Below are positions 33,290 through 43,650 of a stretch of DNA of 64,000 bases, piece by piece. How positions within the stretch are numbered: the first letter of the stretch is position 1; every line of letters starts with the position of its first letter. Location: NCBI GenBank assembly GCA_031002005.1, contig JARYHS010009186.1, positions 253,919,199-253,983,198 on the forward strand, written 5' to 3'. The position numbers were made by a program, and so were the translations under genes. The notes beneath the pieces are model-generated. The model saw only the letters and a list, made by a program, of their open reading frames with translations. It searched no databases and was not told the origin of the DNA. This DNA is from Vandiemenella viatica (taxonomy: Eukaryota; Arthropoda; Insecta; Orthoptera; Morabidae).

Positions 33290-34110
33290 CTTACACATTC
33301 ATTGTTCCCCTTTTCTTTTCCCACCTACTTTTGCCCTCTACTAATTTCAACTTAAATTTTTTTAGAAATTTTGGTAAATTGTTCATTTCTCTTGATAATT
33401 AATCCGTTCCGTGACCTCGATACCTAAAAAAGAGAATCTTCCCACACCCTTGTGCCTGAAATCGAGTGCCAGCTTGTGGTCATGGTCATCTTTTCCCTTC
33501 CATGCACCCCTCCCACCAATTTCGTTCTATGCTCATCAACAATATATACCCTTTAAACTCCCATGACTCATCACCCTCCTCCTGTCTCCCAACGAATCCA
33601 AATTCAGCTCGTTTATCATATCAGTTGCTGATTGTTCTGCAGTAATTTCCAGAAACAAATCTAGCAGCCCTTCTTTGCACACCCTCTAACTCCTGTATTT
33701 GATAGCCAAAATGTGGTTTCCAAACTGCTGTGCCATATGCAAGCAATGGTCTGACCACAGTTTTGTAACCCAATGCTCTCAAATCCCAGTTAAATCCCCT
33801 CATCACCCTCTCCAATAAATGAAGGATTTTCAACCCTTTTCCTACCACCTGTCAAATGTGTCCTGCCCAGTTGAGTTTGCTATCAAATGTTACGCCAAGC
33901 TATTTACATTTCAAGTCTTCAACTAGCAGTTCTTTCCCCACCATTTAATCATAATTAGCCTTAAGTTTTTTATCCGTGTATCTAATAAACTGACTCTTGA
34001 ATTTATGTTCATGTCATGTTGACATACCCACCTAGATACCCTATGATACAATCCTGCAGCTTTTTACGGTCTTCTATCAGTTTGATATATCATTATGTCA
34101 TCTGATACTA
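33290..34110 (-). mobile_element. LINE fragment (jockey/CR1-like)
   Basis: The minus strand encodes VGKGLKILHLLERVMRG, ALGYKTVVRPLLAYGTAVW, HFGYQIQELEGVQRRAARFV and SGNYCRT, colinear with 6960-7170. It is followed by degenerate HKLAL and WNKL regions and a 3' UTR near 33290. It is 5'-truncated near 34110. Confidence 0.8.
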
Positions 34111-34456
34111 AACTGATAGATTTTCCGGCTTCACGACATCAGTATTAAACGTACCTTATTTTAGTCATATGACCGGCATTCTACCAGTACTTTTTGCATG
34201 AATTTCGTTCAACAAAAAATGATACTAATTTCTGGGAATGTTATTTTAAATTTCTCGGCATTTTAACATCACATCAAAATGAGCAAGGATTGCACATTAT
34301 TCAAAACCCCATTACAAATCTGACCGGTCGATTTAGCATGAATAAAATTCGGCCGGACAGGCAGACTCAAATTTACTACACGCAACGGAGAGCAAACTAA
34401 AATCAGAAGAGAGCACTTGACTTATCCACATTTGTATACTTGACCAGACCATAAAT

Positions 34457-34620
34457 ATGAAATCTTCAGATCTACACCGTCGCACTGTGTTGTAAAAACA
34501 CGATATTTCGACAGCAGACCATTATTGATACCTGTAGATACAAACCGTAAGAAGACGGTGGTGGTAGCCGTCAAAATGCAGTGTTAAACACAATCCGGTG
34601 GTATACCCGAGAAGATTTCA
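34457..34620. repeat. Inverted pair of Penelope/hammerhead-like repeat ends
   Basis: ATGAAATCTTC at 34457 and GAAGATTTCAT at 34612 begin imperfect complementary arms of about 60 bases. Each arm resembles the sequence downstream of the hammerhead-like core at 10465-10560 (GTCGAAA, then GTGTT, then CCCGAGAAGAT). The central GACGG/CCGTC stem followed by AAAA (34555-34576) is a decayed version of the core. Confidence 0.5.
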
Positions 34621-34959
34621 TCCAAGTGATAATGCGCTAGTATTTCCGTTACTGTTACAGACAATACTTATGATAACAACGTCAGTATTTGCTCGTTTTG
34701 TTTGGCAGTAGATTTGGATAAAGATTAATCAAAACAAATTTGATAGAGTGTGATAGTAGTGTTTTATAAAGTCGGTTATAATAAACATTTTGGTTTCTGT
34801 AGAACATATTTGAGTCATAGTCCCTTTAATGTTCCCAACAGGCATCCATCTGTAGAAACTTCTGGAGTCACAAAATGCTGTGCTTTTTGGAGAACTGCAT
34901 ATGAATTACTATATGACTCCACTGAGGCAACGATTAGAATATAATATAACAGATAATTA

Positions 34960-35065
34960 TTGAGGGCGTGGGTCGTAAGAGAGATATTGAGATCAAGAGG
35001 TCAGTTCAAGACAGGAAGCTCACTCAAGCAAGGAAACGGCACAGTGCTGTGAGACAGATATCTGT
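34960..35065 (+). mobile_element. RTE LINE 3' remnant (weak)
   Basis: GAGGGCGTGGGTCGTAAGAG, GATCAAGAGGTCAGTTCAAG and ACAGGAAG are similar in order to 16000-16090 of the RTE-like end. It is short and diverged. Confidence 0.3.
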
Positions 35066-36094
35066 TTTATTATTTACACTGCAATACAAATAGTCTTATT
35101 ACTAGTCTCCCAGTCTGAGGCTAAAAATCAATTTTGGACTGAAATATTGAATTTATACAAAGAAAGTATTTTAAAAACCTTTAAAACGAGTAAAATCAAC
35201 AAGAACCCAGATTCAGGAAATTAAGAAAGATTCTGAAAGAAGCATGTAACTGAAAGAGAAACAGACGGAGAATTTTTTAAAACATGCAAGGATTCCAAGG
35301 CAGGAAGGAAAAGGAAAGAAGATCTGTATGTTCCGAACAGAGGAAAAAGATAAATATTGATTGGATGGAATACTGGAGGAACAACAAGTAACAAAAAAGA
35401 ACGAAGCATTTAAATTGATTTGGAAGACAGTAACAGGAAAAAGAAGCAAGTATTACATAACATAATACTTTTATACTTGCTGTTGTTACAAAATCACAAT
35501 GACACTTTTATTCTTTCTTTCTTGGAATAACCCTTCTAGATGGTACTTAATATAAAGCTACTATGTTTATGCTTCATTGTGTTCCATCTTCTTTGTGCCC
35601 TACTTCTTTCACCCACTTTGATTTTTTCCTTCTTTCCTGGAAAACCTGCTTTTTCAGTTTCCTCTCTATTAACGTGCTCTGTTATTTAGTCTGTGTTGAT
35701 TCCAGTGTTTTGTTAAATAAGTGGATACAATCTCTCAAGTTTTCTTTGCACGCTAACAACTCTGTTTACTGTAAAGATTTGTCTAGGTATTGACTTAATT
35801 ATATTAGCCATTTATTCAAGTCTGGCAGTTTCTCCTCCGCTGAACTTCATTTCCTGTTACTCCCGTTTTGCATTTGAAACCCCTAGCATCCCTCAGTGTA
35901 CTGGCTACGATATGTTGACGCCGAAATATACCACCTCTTCGCATCGCTAATCTCACCAGGTTACTTTCAACGAAACTTCTGACACGCCTCTCTGTTTCCG
36001 CCATGTTTTATTCATATTACCAGGTGTTTCAGCTCATTACCCAGGGGATATTCCTGTGATAGGGTCAGGTGTGCTGAGACTTGGGGAGCAGCCT

Positions 36095-36270
36095 GTAGTA
36101 AGAATTTATAGCGTCTGCCCGGTGCGGCCAAAGCATAAACAAAGTGGGCGGGGCGAGAGGAGGCCGTGGACCAATGGGAGCGCGGCGCCACCGCGGGAGG
36201 GACTGCACACAGCCCGTGTTACCAGTGCACACAACAGCTGGCCCGCACAAAAACTCGCCCGGACTCTGCC
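36095..36270 (+). promoter_or_regulatory. CpG patch with GC box and CCAAT box
   Basis: GTGGGCGGGGCG (36145-36156) is a canonical GC box and GGACCAATGGG (36169-36179) a CCAAT box 25 bases on. ATAAACAAAG (36136) is forkhead-like. A perfect GTAAGT donor follows at 36406. The block stands out sharply from AT-rich intron sequence. It could be an alternative tup promoter, a separate non-coding transcript start or an enhancer. Frames across it end before the donor (TAG at 36402). Confidence 0.4.
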
Positions 36271-36596
36271 AAATAAGGACATTTCACTGGGTCACACCAA
36301 ACATGTTCCTTCCAATGTCCGGCACTGACACACTCGGAGCCTATTTACAGCATCAGAATCTAGTTACTCTCCACAGCTGTCTTACTTCCTGGGTCAACAT
36401 TTAGCGTAAGTCAAGTTAACTGTCTGCTTTAGTAAAAAAACTCGCGGACTGTCAAACAGGTAGCGGCGTGGGGCTTCACTCTAATTCCCGACGTTATCGA
36501 AGTTGATGCGGATCTCTACCTCCTCGATGTATCGAGGTAATCACTCTAGACACAAAATAATACTTATCCAACATAAAAGTCACATCATATACGAAT

Positions 36597-37609
36597 TAGG
36601 AATGTAACGGAGCTCCGCAAGTGCGGAACTTCCGCGTGAAAATCCTACATCCGCTTTCGCATCCGCAATTTGTATTGCGGATGTTTTTTTATATTGCAGA
36701 TATATTATCCTTTTCTCTATATACGACATTCTACCCATATTCGCTAAGCTAACAACACAGTGGTTGTTTTTTTCTTTCGATCATACAATAAAAATAAGTA
36801 TAAACTGAACGATGTTATTACCTAAGCGACAAATTTATTAGTTTGAACTTACACGTAAAGTATAGCGCTCTATTCATAGTCCAACTTATAGGACAGCCAT
36901 GTAGAACTACACCCATTCACGCTAAAAGAAGGGGTCCAACAAAATTTTCCATGCAATCCTTTCCACTCGTACTTTCTCGCGGCACACCGTGTGTTCTTAT
37001 CGCATACTCGCAGGATATTTCCTCCAGTCATTATCCAACGCCATAGCTTGTTAGAGAGGACTCGTGTTGGTTGTTTTGGAGTCCAACATCTAACACGTGC
37101 CACGTATACGCCTGTAACTCCTTTCATGGCCCATCAAGAGCCCTTTTTTTCCCCCAGAAAATCGGATCATCGTAGGTCCTAAAGTTGGGCTGTGAATGGG
37201 CCACTGTAGCGGTGGAAGGCAGGTGGCGGGCACGGAGATGTGCGGTGGCGTGGCCTTATGCTTGACGCATGAATTAGTCGAGCCACGAACTCCGACAAGT
37301 TATTATGACGAAAATTGATATTTAGACGCATGCGTAGTTACGTAAATAATTTAATTCGCTTGTGAATTCATCCCACGTTTTTTATTGTTGATAGATGAGG
37401 CAAAAAAAATATGGCTGTATTGTATGGAAATAGACGTTACTCAAGAAAAAAATCTAGGATTTTGATTTTACATATATTTTTGATAAAATATTAAAATGTA
37501 AAAAATTATGAATTTATTTTTCCACCTCCGCTTCCGCAAAACATCCGCATCGACAAATGTCAAGCAGTGAACATCCGCATCCGCAAAGATGACCTCCGTT
37601 ACAACCTTA
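36597..37609. mobile_element. Non-autonomous hAT element with perfect 8-bp target duplication
   Basis: ATACGAAT occurs at 36589-36596 and again at 37610-37617. The ends are TAGGAATGTAACGGAG and CTCCGTTACAACCTTA, inverted repeats of about 16 bases with few mismatches. Subterminal zones at both ends carry many CCGCATCCGC-type repeats (36610-36690, 37525-37590), as in hAT transposase binding regions. At 1013 bp with no long frame, no transposase is encoded. Confidence 0.9.
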
Positions 37610-38194
37610 ATACGAATGACAGGGATCTGTCTATACTGTGGCCTCCGTTACTGGACTGACTGTGGCCAGACATGCTACTGCAAAATTGAAATTATGGGAA
37701 TTATTTAATAACACTTCTATTTACTTAAACATCAGCCAAGATATAAATTGCCTGAACACCGAAAAAGTATGTATTTCGTTTTAGTTAACATATGAATTAT
37801 TAGTTGCTATGCTGATTTATATTCAGTGGATGTAGATTTTGTCCAGGGATATCGCTGTTATTGCAAACTGAGGAATACGCACCAGGTTACATTACTATTA
37901 AGGTTGCGAGGGTTATTTAATAAATATTGTATTTGGCTAAGTAACTGCGAGAACACTGCGTTCAAGCAGTTTTCCAAAGTATTTATATTCGATGGCTTTC
38001 AGCTACATTCTAGCCATATGTCGAATAAATTAACTGCCAGAACCTTGTGTTCAGCCGTTCATTTATGACGAGCTTAGAACCTAGTAACTTTGTCCACGTG
38101 GAATCTGAGATTTGTGTTGCTAATTCACAGCTAAATCATCAAAGGGTGGCTGAGTAGGAAGAAACAGAAGTGCAGCCCCTTAGCTTCGATAATC

Positions 38195-38690
38195 TCTTCT
38201 AAATTAGGGTGAGCGAAACACAAGATTGTAAGAAAGAAATCAAATCGAGAATAGAGAAGGCCAGGAGACATTTATTAGCATGAAAAATTTGTTCATAAGA
38301 TCGGATCTCAGTCTGCAGTTAAGAATGCGAATGATTCGCTGCTACTTGTTCTCCATTTTTCTTTATGGATGTGAAAGCTGGACCTTCGATCAAAATATAG
38401 AGAAAAGAATTGAAGCTTTCCAAGTGTATTTGAATCGTCTCTTACGCATACACTGGGTGCTGAAAATCGGATGGAGAAACAAAAAGAATTGCCGCTCACT
38501 ATAAAGCAAAGGAAAACGCAGTATGCAGCTCATCTTTGAAGGAAGGTCTGTTGGAAGGAGAAGGAATTCGTGACTGAAGGACATTCGGAGATGGTACTAT
38601 TGCACGACAGAAAAGACTTTTCTTACTGCAGTTTCACGCCAACATCCAATAGGAGAAGGCGAATTAAGAAGAAGAAGATATTAAGATGTG
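38195..38690 (+). mobile_element. RTE-type LINE C-terminal fragment
   Basis: The plus strand reads CKKEIKSRIEKARRHLL, MRMIRCYLFSIFLYGCESW and KRIEAFQVYLNRLLRI, then decays with frameshifts. The 3' end is marked by (GAA)n at 38668-38680. This follows the usual order after the RTE reverse transcriptase palm. It is 5'-truncated. Confidence 0.75.
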
Positions 38691-38868
38691 TGCAAATGTG
38701 TTAATTCACTATTTTGCGCATCATTCGTTTCCACCACGCCTTGATATTGCCACTAATTCGGAAGATTTTATGGTCATGGCTCACCTATAATATTCCTCAC
38801 TTAGCTTCTCTGAAAACAATATTTGAAGTATTAATCTGGTAATAGACCATATCTCCGCAGTTGTTGAA

Positions 38869-39069
38869 CAATAATTTTATAAATAACTCCGTCTACGAAT
38901 AACTGTTTTGATGAATTTTATTTTATTTTATTCCCCCACATGTCAAAACATACATTTAAGGCTACTGATGATGCCCAACACCACAAGGGCGAAACGCGTC
39001 TGGTGAATAAAATAAAATTCTTCTAAATAGTTGTTCGTAGACGGTGTTATTTATAAAATTAGTTTTTGA
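38869..39069. repeat. 66-bp inverted repeats enclosing a hammerhead-like motif
   Basis: The left arm (38869-38934; ATTTTATAAATAACTCCGTC, TACGAATAACTG, GAATTTTATTTTATT) is complementary to the right arm (39002-39069; AATAAAATAAAATTC, AGTTGTTCGTA, GACGGTGTTATTTATAAAAT) with about six mismatches. The 67-base spacer contains the hammerhead-like core. The class is likely Penelope-related terminal sequence, by analogy with 10465 and 34457. Confidence 0.85.
38965..39001 (+). ncRNA. Hammerhead-ribozyme-like core (candidate)
   Basis: CTGATGA (38965-38971), a GCCC/GGGC stem II around AACACCACAA, GAAA (38991-38994) and CGCGTC give all invariant core blocks in type I order. The stem III segment ACGCGT is self-complementary and short, as in minimal hammerheads of Penelope-like elements. 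Stem I would be four pairs, two of them wobble (GCTA with TGGT), so self-cleavage may need a dimer or be lost. Confidence 0.5.
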
Positions 39070-39239
39070 AGTGGTATTGCCTGGCTCGTGTACGAACATA
39101 TTTATTTGTTTGTATGAGTAAAAACTACGATATGAAATAGCTAATCGAATCGCAAAGTCGACGTGTTATAGTTAAGACAGCGTAAGCTATCGTTGAAGTG
39201 TCATAGGCTATCTATATGTACTGTTTCCCTAAATGGTTG

Positions 39240-39735
39240 GTTTTTGCTTAACACAAACAGAACTTCGCAAATTTACGGTTTTGGCCTTTGTATCATAGAC
39301 GAAATATGGCACTAACTGGGATAAAATGTTCCTTACATGTTAACTGATGATGTATCTCTGTGTAGTTTCGCAGAAATCCATTTATTAGTTTTTACGCGAG
39401 TGGCGAGCGAACAGACAAGGATTAGAAAAATTTACGACTTCGGCATTTTTGTTACTCTAAATTATGTTAATGATACGGATAAAAAGTGTGGTGTATGTTA
39501 CTCGGTGACATAAGCAATCAATATATTTAGTTTAGTTAAAATCCATTCATTATTTTACCCGTGATATGCGCACAGACAGACAAAAATTGCAAATTTGCTT
39601 TTATAAATTCTGTATCACTAGAAATGTGTTACTAGTATTTGGATTAAAAATATGCCAAACAATTTAAGATGATTCCGTTAGTTTTAGTGTGTTGCATGGA
39701 CAACAGGCAGATAAATGTTCCAAATTTTGCAGTTT
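39240..39735 (+). repeat. Diverged tandem repeat, about 150-165 bp, three to four units
   Basis: Each unit carries a CAGACA or similar start, a run like AAAAATTTACGACTTCGGC / AAAATTGCAAATTTGC / AAATTTTGCAGTTTTGGC, then GATA(A/C)GGATAAAA-type and CCATTYATTA segments. Unit marks fall near 39260, 39411, 39573 and 39700. The identity between units is low. Confidence 0.5.
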
Positions 39736-40466
39736 TGGCACCTCTATCAACACATTCCAATTATTATTATTTTGATAAATTTGTTGTACATACACAATTT
39801 TTCAACAGTTTTATTGTGTAGTACGTGTGTATCAGCGGATGTGCAGCATTATTTTGGAGTAGTTGTGATGGCCTAGGTGAAAAATACTACATTCTACTTC
39901 GGAACTTATTCATCTGACTGGTCATGTAAGAGTGCAGAAATCTTTAATTCCACATCCATGAAAGCATCTAAATGGAAAATTTAAGAAACATGTCGAAAAT
40001 AAACTCCAATTAACTTCCTACAGTCCAGTGCACGCATGTTGGTCCTATTTCACATGAAACATGAGACGGCGAAAAGACAAAATCCGATCTCATCCCAGTC
40101 GTAAGAGCTTAACAGCATTTCGTTGTCCCTGACTGCACTTCTCTTAACGTAGAGGTTCCAAAGGTTTCTCGTGTAACACACAATTATATTTTCGTACCGG
40201 CAGCACTAAAATGACCGTGGAGACGCATTTTGATTTTGGATTCTTATGTAACGCGACGAGAAAAATAAAGAGTAAAGTTTTTTTTTTTTAATATCTCGCT
40301 TAGTTTTCGAGATATCGACTATCAGAAATGGTTATATGTTAGTTCCTTGTGCCTTTGGCGACACTTTTCTTCTGGTCTATTTATGCCACATTTGAACCTA
40401 ACTGTAACCGGTAGTAAGGAAACACAACACCCATTGTGTATGTTCAGCGTGTAAAGCCTTGTAGCT

Positions 40467-40469
<3 letters not shown>

Positions 40470-40496
<27 letters not shown>
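40470..40496. repeat. Poly-A run
   Basis: An uninterrupted run of about 27 A follows TTCTTT. It may be a retroposon tail, but no element body is recognised upstream. Confidence 0.7.
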
Positions 40497-40497
<1 letters not shown>

Positions 40498-40694
40498 TAT
40501 CTCAACCTGGTCATCTCAGTTGGATAGTGCAGTGCAAGTAGAATCCACTATCTTATCTTATGAAACAGCAGGGATGGATCTAAAATTAAAAAAATTAAAA
40601 CAACTGAAGATGTAAGACATTTAATATTTATGTCATAAAAAAAGTAGCAGCAGCAGAAATAATTACATGTTTACACTCTCGACACATAAAACCG

Positions 40695-40740
40695 TTAAAG
40701 ATGGTTCTGATAATGAACCGAAATGCGTTCGGTGAAAATA
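40695..40740 (+). repeat. Decayed hammerhead-like sequence
   Basis: TTCTGATAATGAACCGAAATGCGTTCGGTG parallels CTGATGA...GAAACGCGTCTGGTG at 38965, and the following AAAATAAC..AAATAAAATTAC parallels the right arm there. Stem II has collapsed, so no activity is expected. Confidence 0.35.
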
Positions 40741-40889
40741 ACTTATAAGTAAATAAAATTACAGTGCCGTTGGTGTGACATTAATTATTAATACAAATTG
40801 ATAAAACTACAGCTGTATTACAACAAGCCCCTGAGTCTTTTTTCATGCTTGACGTAGCCTATATACGAACAAGGTGCCGTTGTTTAATT

Positions 40890-41215
40890 CGATTGCGATG
40901 GAGGAAATGCTCCTTTGCAATTTCCGTACACAATAATTCTTCCCTTTCTAGCAGCCTCCTTCTGACTTCTACAAATGTTAATTTTAAATTATTTTTAGCG
41001 TTTTTAGTAAATAAACATTAATTATGAGAGAAAATCATCCCCCACCCTTGTGCCTGAAATCGAGTGCCAGCTTGTGGTCTTGGTCATCTTTTTCCTTCCA
41101 CGCAACTTTTAATTCTTACACCAATATGTTTCCACGCCTCATCAGCAATATACGCCTCGTACACTCCCATGACTCTCTTCACTCAACTTCTACCTCCTCC
41201 CTCGATAATGACTCG
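40890..41215 (-). mobile_element. LINE 3' fragment (jockey/CR1-like)
   Basis: The plus text CTTGTGCCTGAAATCGAGTGCCAGCTTGTGG is the complement of the HKLALDF block seen at 7285 and also matches 33460 closely. A 3' UTR-like AT-rich end leads down to about 40890. Confidence 0.7.
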
Positions 41216-41219
41216 AAAA

Positions 41220-42520
41220 TTCTTGTGCTTTAATTGAGGAGGCGAAAGAATTCGTGTAAATCCAAAAATGCTCATTCAAGGTGAACTAGGTAGGTAGTCG
41301 GAGGGGAGAGGATGTAGTAACTTCGTATTATCGTCTACTCGGACTTTTCAAGGCTGTTAGAGAGATTGAGTTTAATGTAGGCGAGGCTGGCAATTTCCTG
41401 TGTTTCCTAGTTCTAACGACAGTTTTACCACGGGATGTGGAGCGCTGTCGTATTTGCCGAGTACTGCAGTTGGTAAACCAAAGCGGCGCAGTGAAGGTAT
41501 TCCTACTTAGCGCTACTTAACCGGGCAGCACTAACACACGAATTACAGCTCCTGGAAGTGTGTTTGCCCGCTGATTGATGATAAACACGGGCTACCGGGC
41601 CACTGTTTGGCTAACGTGATCTGAATACCGGTCCAGCGGCCAACACGTTCCCGCCACCGCGCCAGCTACAACGCTAGTCATACCAGCGTTTTCATTGCAA
41701 TGTTCCCTGCGATGATGTTGGAATAGTGACGGAGGTTAGATTCACTGACTCCCAACATTAAATTTCATCTACATAAAGCCAATTGTGAGGGAATTATTTG
41801 AATTTTTTTTAATGATTGTGTCTAAAACGTTTCTTGAGTAGGGAAGCTGTTTTGTCTTTGGTCAAAGAATAACATTAATTATAGCTGGATGTCAGGTCAA
41901 AGATCGTATGAGAATATTGAGCAGCTTGAAATGAAAGACTGCGTGTAATATAGAAAATAATGAAACCAGCATTATTCATGATTAAAATTAAAAAGAAAAA
42001 ATAATAATGTGAATTGTTTATTTATGAAGTGAACTTGTAAATTGTTGATACTATGGAGAATGTGAATTCTGATAAATAAATATTGTAATACAAGAAACAG
42101 AAGCATTTTAGTATAGATGGACAGGGAAGTACCAGTTTAAATATTATTAAATTCTATTGTGCAAATAGTTATTATAAGATCAATTTTGAAGATACTATTT
42201 TTGATTTATAATATAGTATAATATTATATGCTGTGGTTCAGTTCATAGAACAGCTTACGTCCTAGCACAAGAACCTAATAGGTAATTGGGATAAAGGAAT
42301 ACAATGTAACAGATTTTTCTTTTAAAAATAATTAAAAAAAAAAAAACTTACTGGCTGACGTGCTTCGCCGTTCACTAAAGTAACATCTGTGACGCATCTG
42401 TACTCTTATTCTTCAAGTATTTTGTTGGAAAATAATGAAATTTGTGAAAATAGTGCGGGGCGCCCGGGATTTGGGCCGATGGTTTTTGGGCTTAACCTAT
42501 ACATCTTCGTGCTTCTTCAG
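41220..42520. other. Non-coding stretch
   Basis: The part 41430-41720 is GC-richer (CCGCCACCGCGCCAGC) without a convincing frame. The rest is AT-rich. Confidence 0.35.
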
Positions 42521-42526
42521 CAATTA

Positions 42527-42881
42527 GGGAGCGTCCATAAACCACGTAGCTCCATTTTGGCCTCTTCTGAACCCCACTCTCCCCTGCACGTAGCCCGTGT
42601 TGCCTCTACCTCCCCCCACCCCCCACATAGCACGTAGCTTTTTTTTCCCCTATTGTTTCTAGAATTTTGTAACGTTTTCTCTTGTCAGACTTTCGTAAAT
42701 TACATACAAAGATGTAAATAAATATTTCTGTGTTCTATACCTCATTTTAACTGTGACGAATAATATCAATGGAAGGCTACGTGGTTTGGCTCGGAAGCCA
42801 CCCCTCCCCACGCAGCCCAGCGTAGCTTTCAAGCCAACCTCTCCCCTCCTAGTCCGAGACACGTAGTTTATGGACGCTCCC
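42527..42881 (+). mobile_element. MITE-C subtype 2, full length, TTAA-flanked
   Basis: The left end is GGGAGCGTCCATAAACCACG and the right end GTAGTTTATGGACGCTCCC followed by TTAA (42882-42885), with ATTA at the left. The terminal inverted repeats are about 20 bases. The interior (GCTACGTGG, GTAACGTTTTCTCTTGTCAGAC) is shared with 16855-17090. It lies 200 bp before the tup LIM1 exon. Confidence 0.88.
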
Positions 42882-42889
42882 TTAATACT

Positions 42890-42985
42890 CTTTTTTTTTT
42901 TTTTTGTTGTCTTTCGACTGGTTTGATGCAATCCTCCATCCCTTCCCATCTTATGCTAACCTCTTCATGTCTACATATAAGCGAG
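42890..42985 (-). mobile_element. RTE LINE 3' terminus with A tail
   Basis: A poly-T run (42891-42906) precedes GTTGTCTTTCGACTGGTTTGATGCAATCC and CTTATGCTAACCTCTTCATG, the complement of the RTE 3' end also seen at 27085. Only the last 80 bases or so are present. Confidence 0.7.
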
Positions 42986-43081
42986 CTCTATTTTTTATCC
43001 TTGTTTATATCTAACTGCGATGCAGCTGGTGAGAGCAAGTAGCAGGACGGCTTGTAGCTGGAGTGTGGTGTTGTGTTGTAG

Positions 43082-43271
43082 AGAAGCGGCGGCTGAGCCT
43101 GTGCGTGGGGTGTGGCGCGCAGATACACGACCAGTACATCCTGCGCGTGGCGCCAGACCTGGAGTGGCACGCCGCCTGCCTCAAGTGCGCAGAGTGCCAC
43201 CAGTTCCTCGACGAGACCTGCACCTGCTTCGTCAGGGACGGCAAGACCTACTGCAAGCGCGACTACGTCAG
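43082..43271 (+). CDS. tup: tailup/Islet (tup) exon encoding LIM domain 1
   Basis: The 190-bp exon enters in phase 1 after TTGTGTTGTAG and leaves at GTCAG|GTAACA. It encodes [20 protein letters not shown], then [30 protein letters not shown] and [12 protein letters not shown]. Zinc ligands C-x2-C, H-x2-C, C-x2-C and C-x2-D of a complete LIM1 are all present. The wording [20 protein letters not shown] and [16 protein letters not shown] is specific to Islet among LIM-homeodomain proteins. Islet proteins are nuclear transcription factors specifying motor neurons and cardiac or dorsal mesodermal derivatives; LIM1 helps bind LDB/Chip cofactors. Codons are GC-rich, unlike the flanks. LIM2 and homeobox exons lie beyond the window. 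Confidence 0.95.
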
Positions 43272-43374
43272 GTAACAGCACCTCAGCACTTCATTGCCAC
43301 ACAGGGTACAAATTCTGGCACTCATTACCACCCTCACTGTCCCTATAGTCACCCACGCCAGGACAGGCGGGTCG

Positions 43375-43650
43375 CGCTTTGCTGCCCATATTGGGTGCCC
43401 GAGGGGAGAGATGCGGGTGCGCCGTCCGCCACGAACCAGACCGAAGACCCTCCAAAATCTGGGCATATAGTTCAAGACTCTCTGGTTTTACACGTCAGTG
43501 CCATATTCTACCAAATCCACCACACGGGGAAACGACAGAAGCCGCTTTTCTACCCATCTTGGGTGCCCAGGGGGAGAGACGTGGGTGCGGCGTCCGCCAC
43601 AAACCAGGCCGAAGACCCTCGAAAACCAGGCCGTATAGTTAAGCCCTCTC
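43375..43650 (+). repeat. GC-rich tandem duplication, 172-bp period
   Basis: GCCCATATTGGGTGCCCGAG, GGGAGAGATGCGGG and GTCCGCCACGAACCAGACCG recur about 172 bases later as CCCATCTTGGGTGCCCAG, GGGAGAGACGTGGG and GTCCGCCACAAACCAGGCCG. The copy is about 80% identical. A frame across both (43379-43642) repeats LPILGARGERCGC / LPILGAQGERRGC. It may be promoter monomers of a LINE 5' end or a local duplication beside the exon. Confidence 0.8.

Larger units (their letters stand above)
28528..43081 (+). other. Proposed tup intron 1 (14.6 kb)
   Basis: It is bounded by GTACAC and by TTGTGTTGTAG, whose tract is T/G-rich rather than a strong pyrimidine run. The intron is filled by the mobile elements and repeats listed below. 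Stretches 28560-29450, 29520-31570, 32645-33285, 35070-36090, 37620-38190 and 39740-40690 show no gene. Short frames there (for example 28871-29242) lack motifs. Confidence 0.55.

Noticed and set aside
35213..35449. Hydrophobic minus-strand frame resembling membrane segments
   Set aside because: The Phe/Leu/Ser richness comes from purine-rich plus-strand sequence (GAAAGAAGG); no start context or family.
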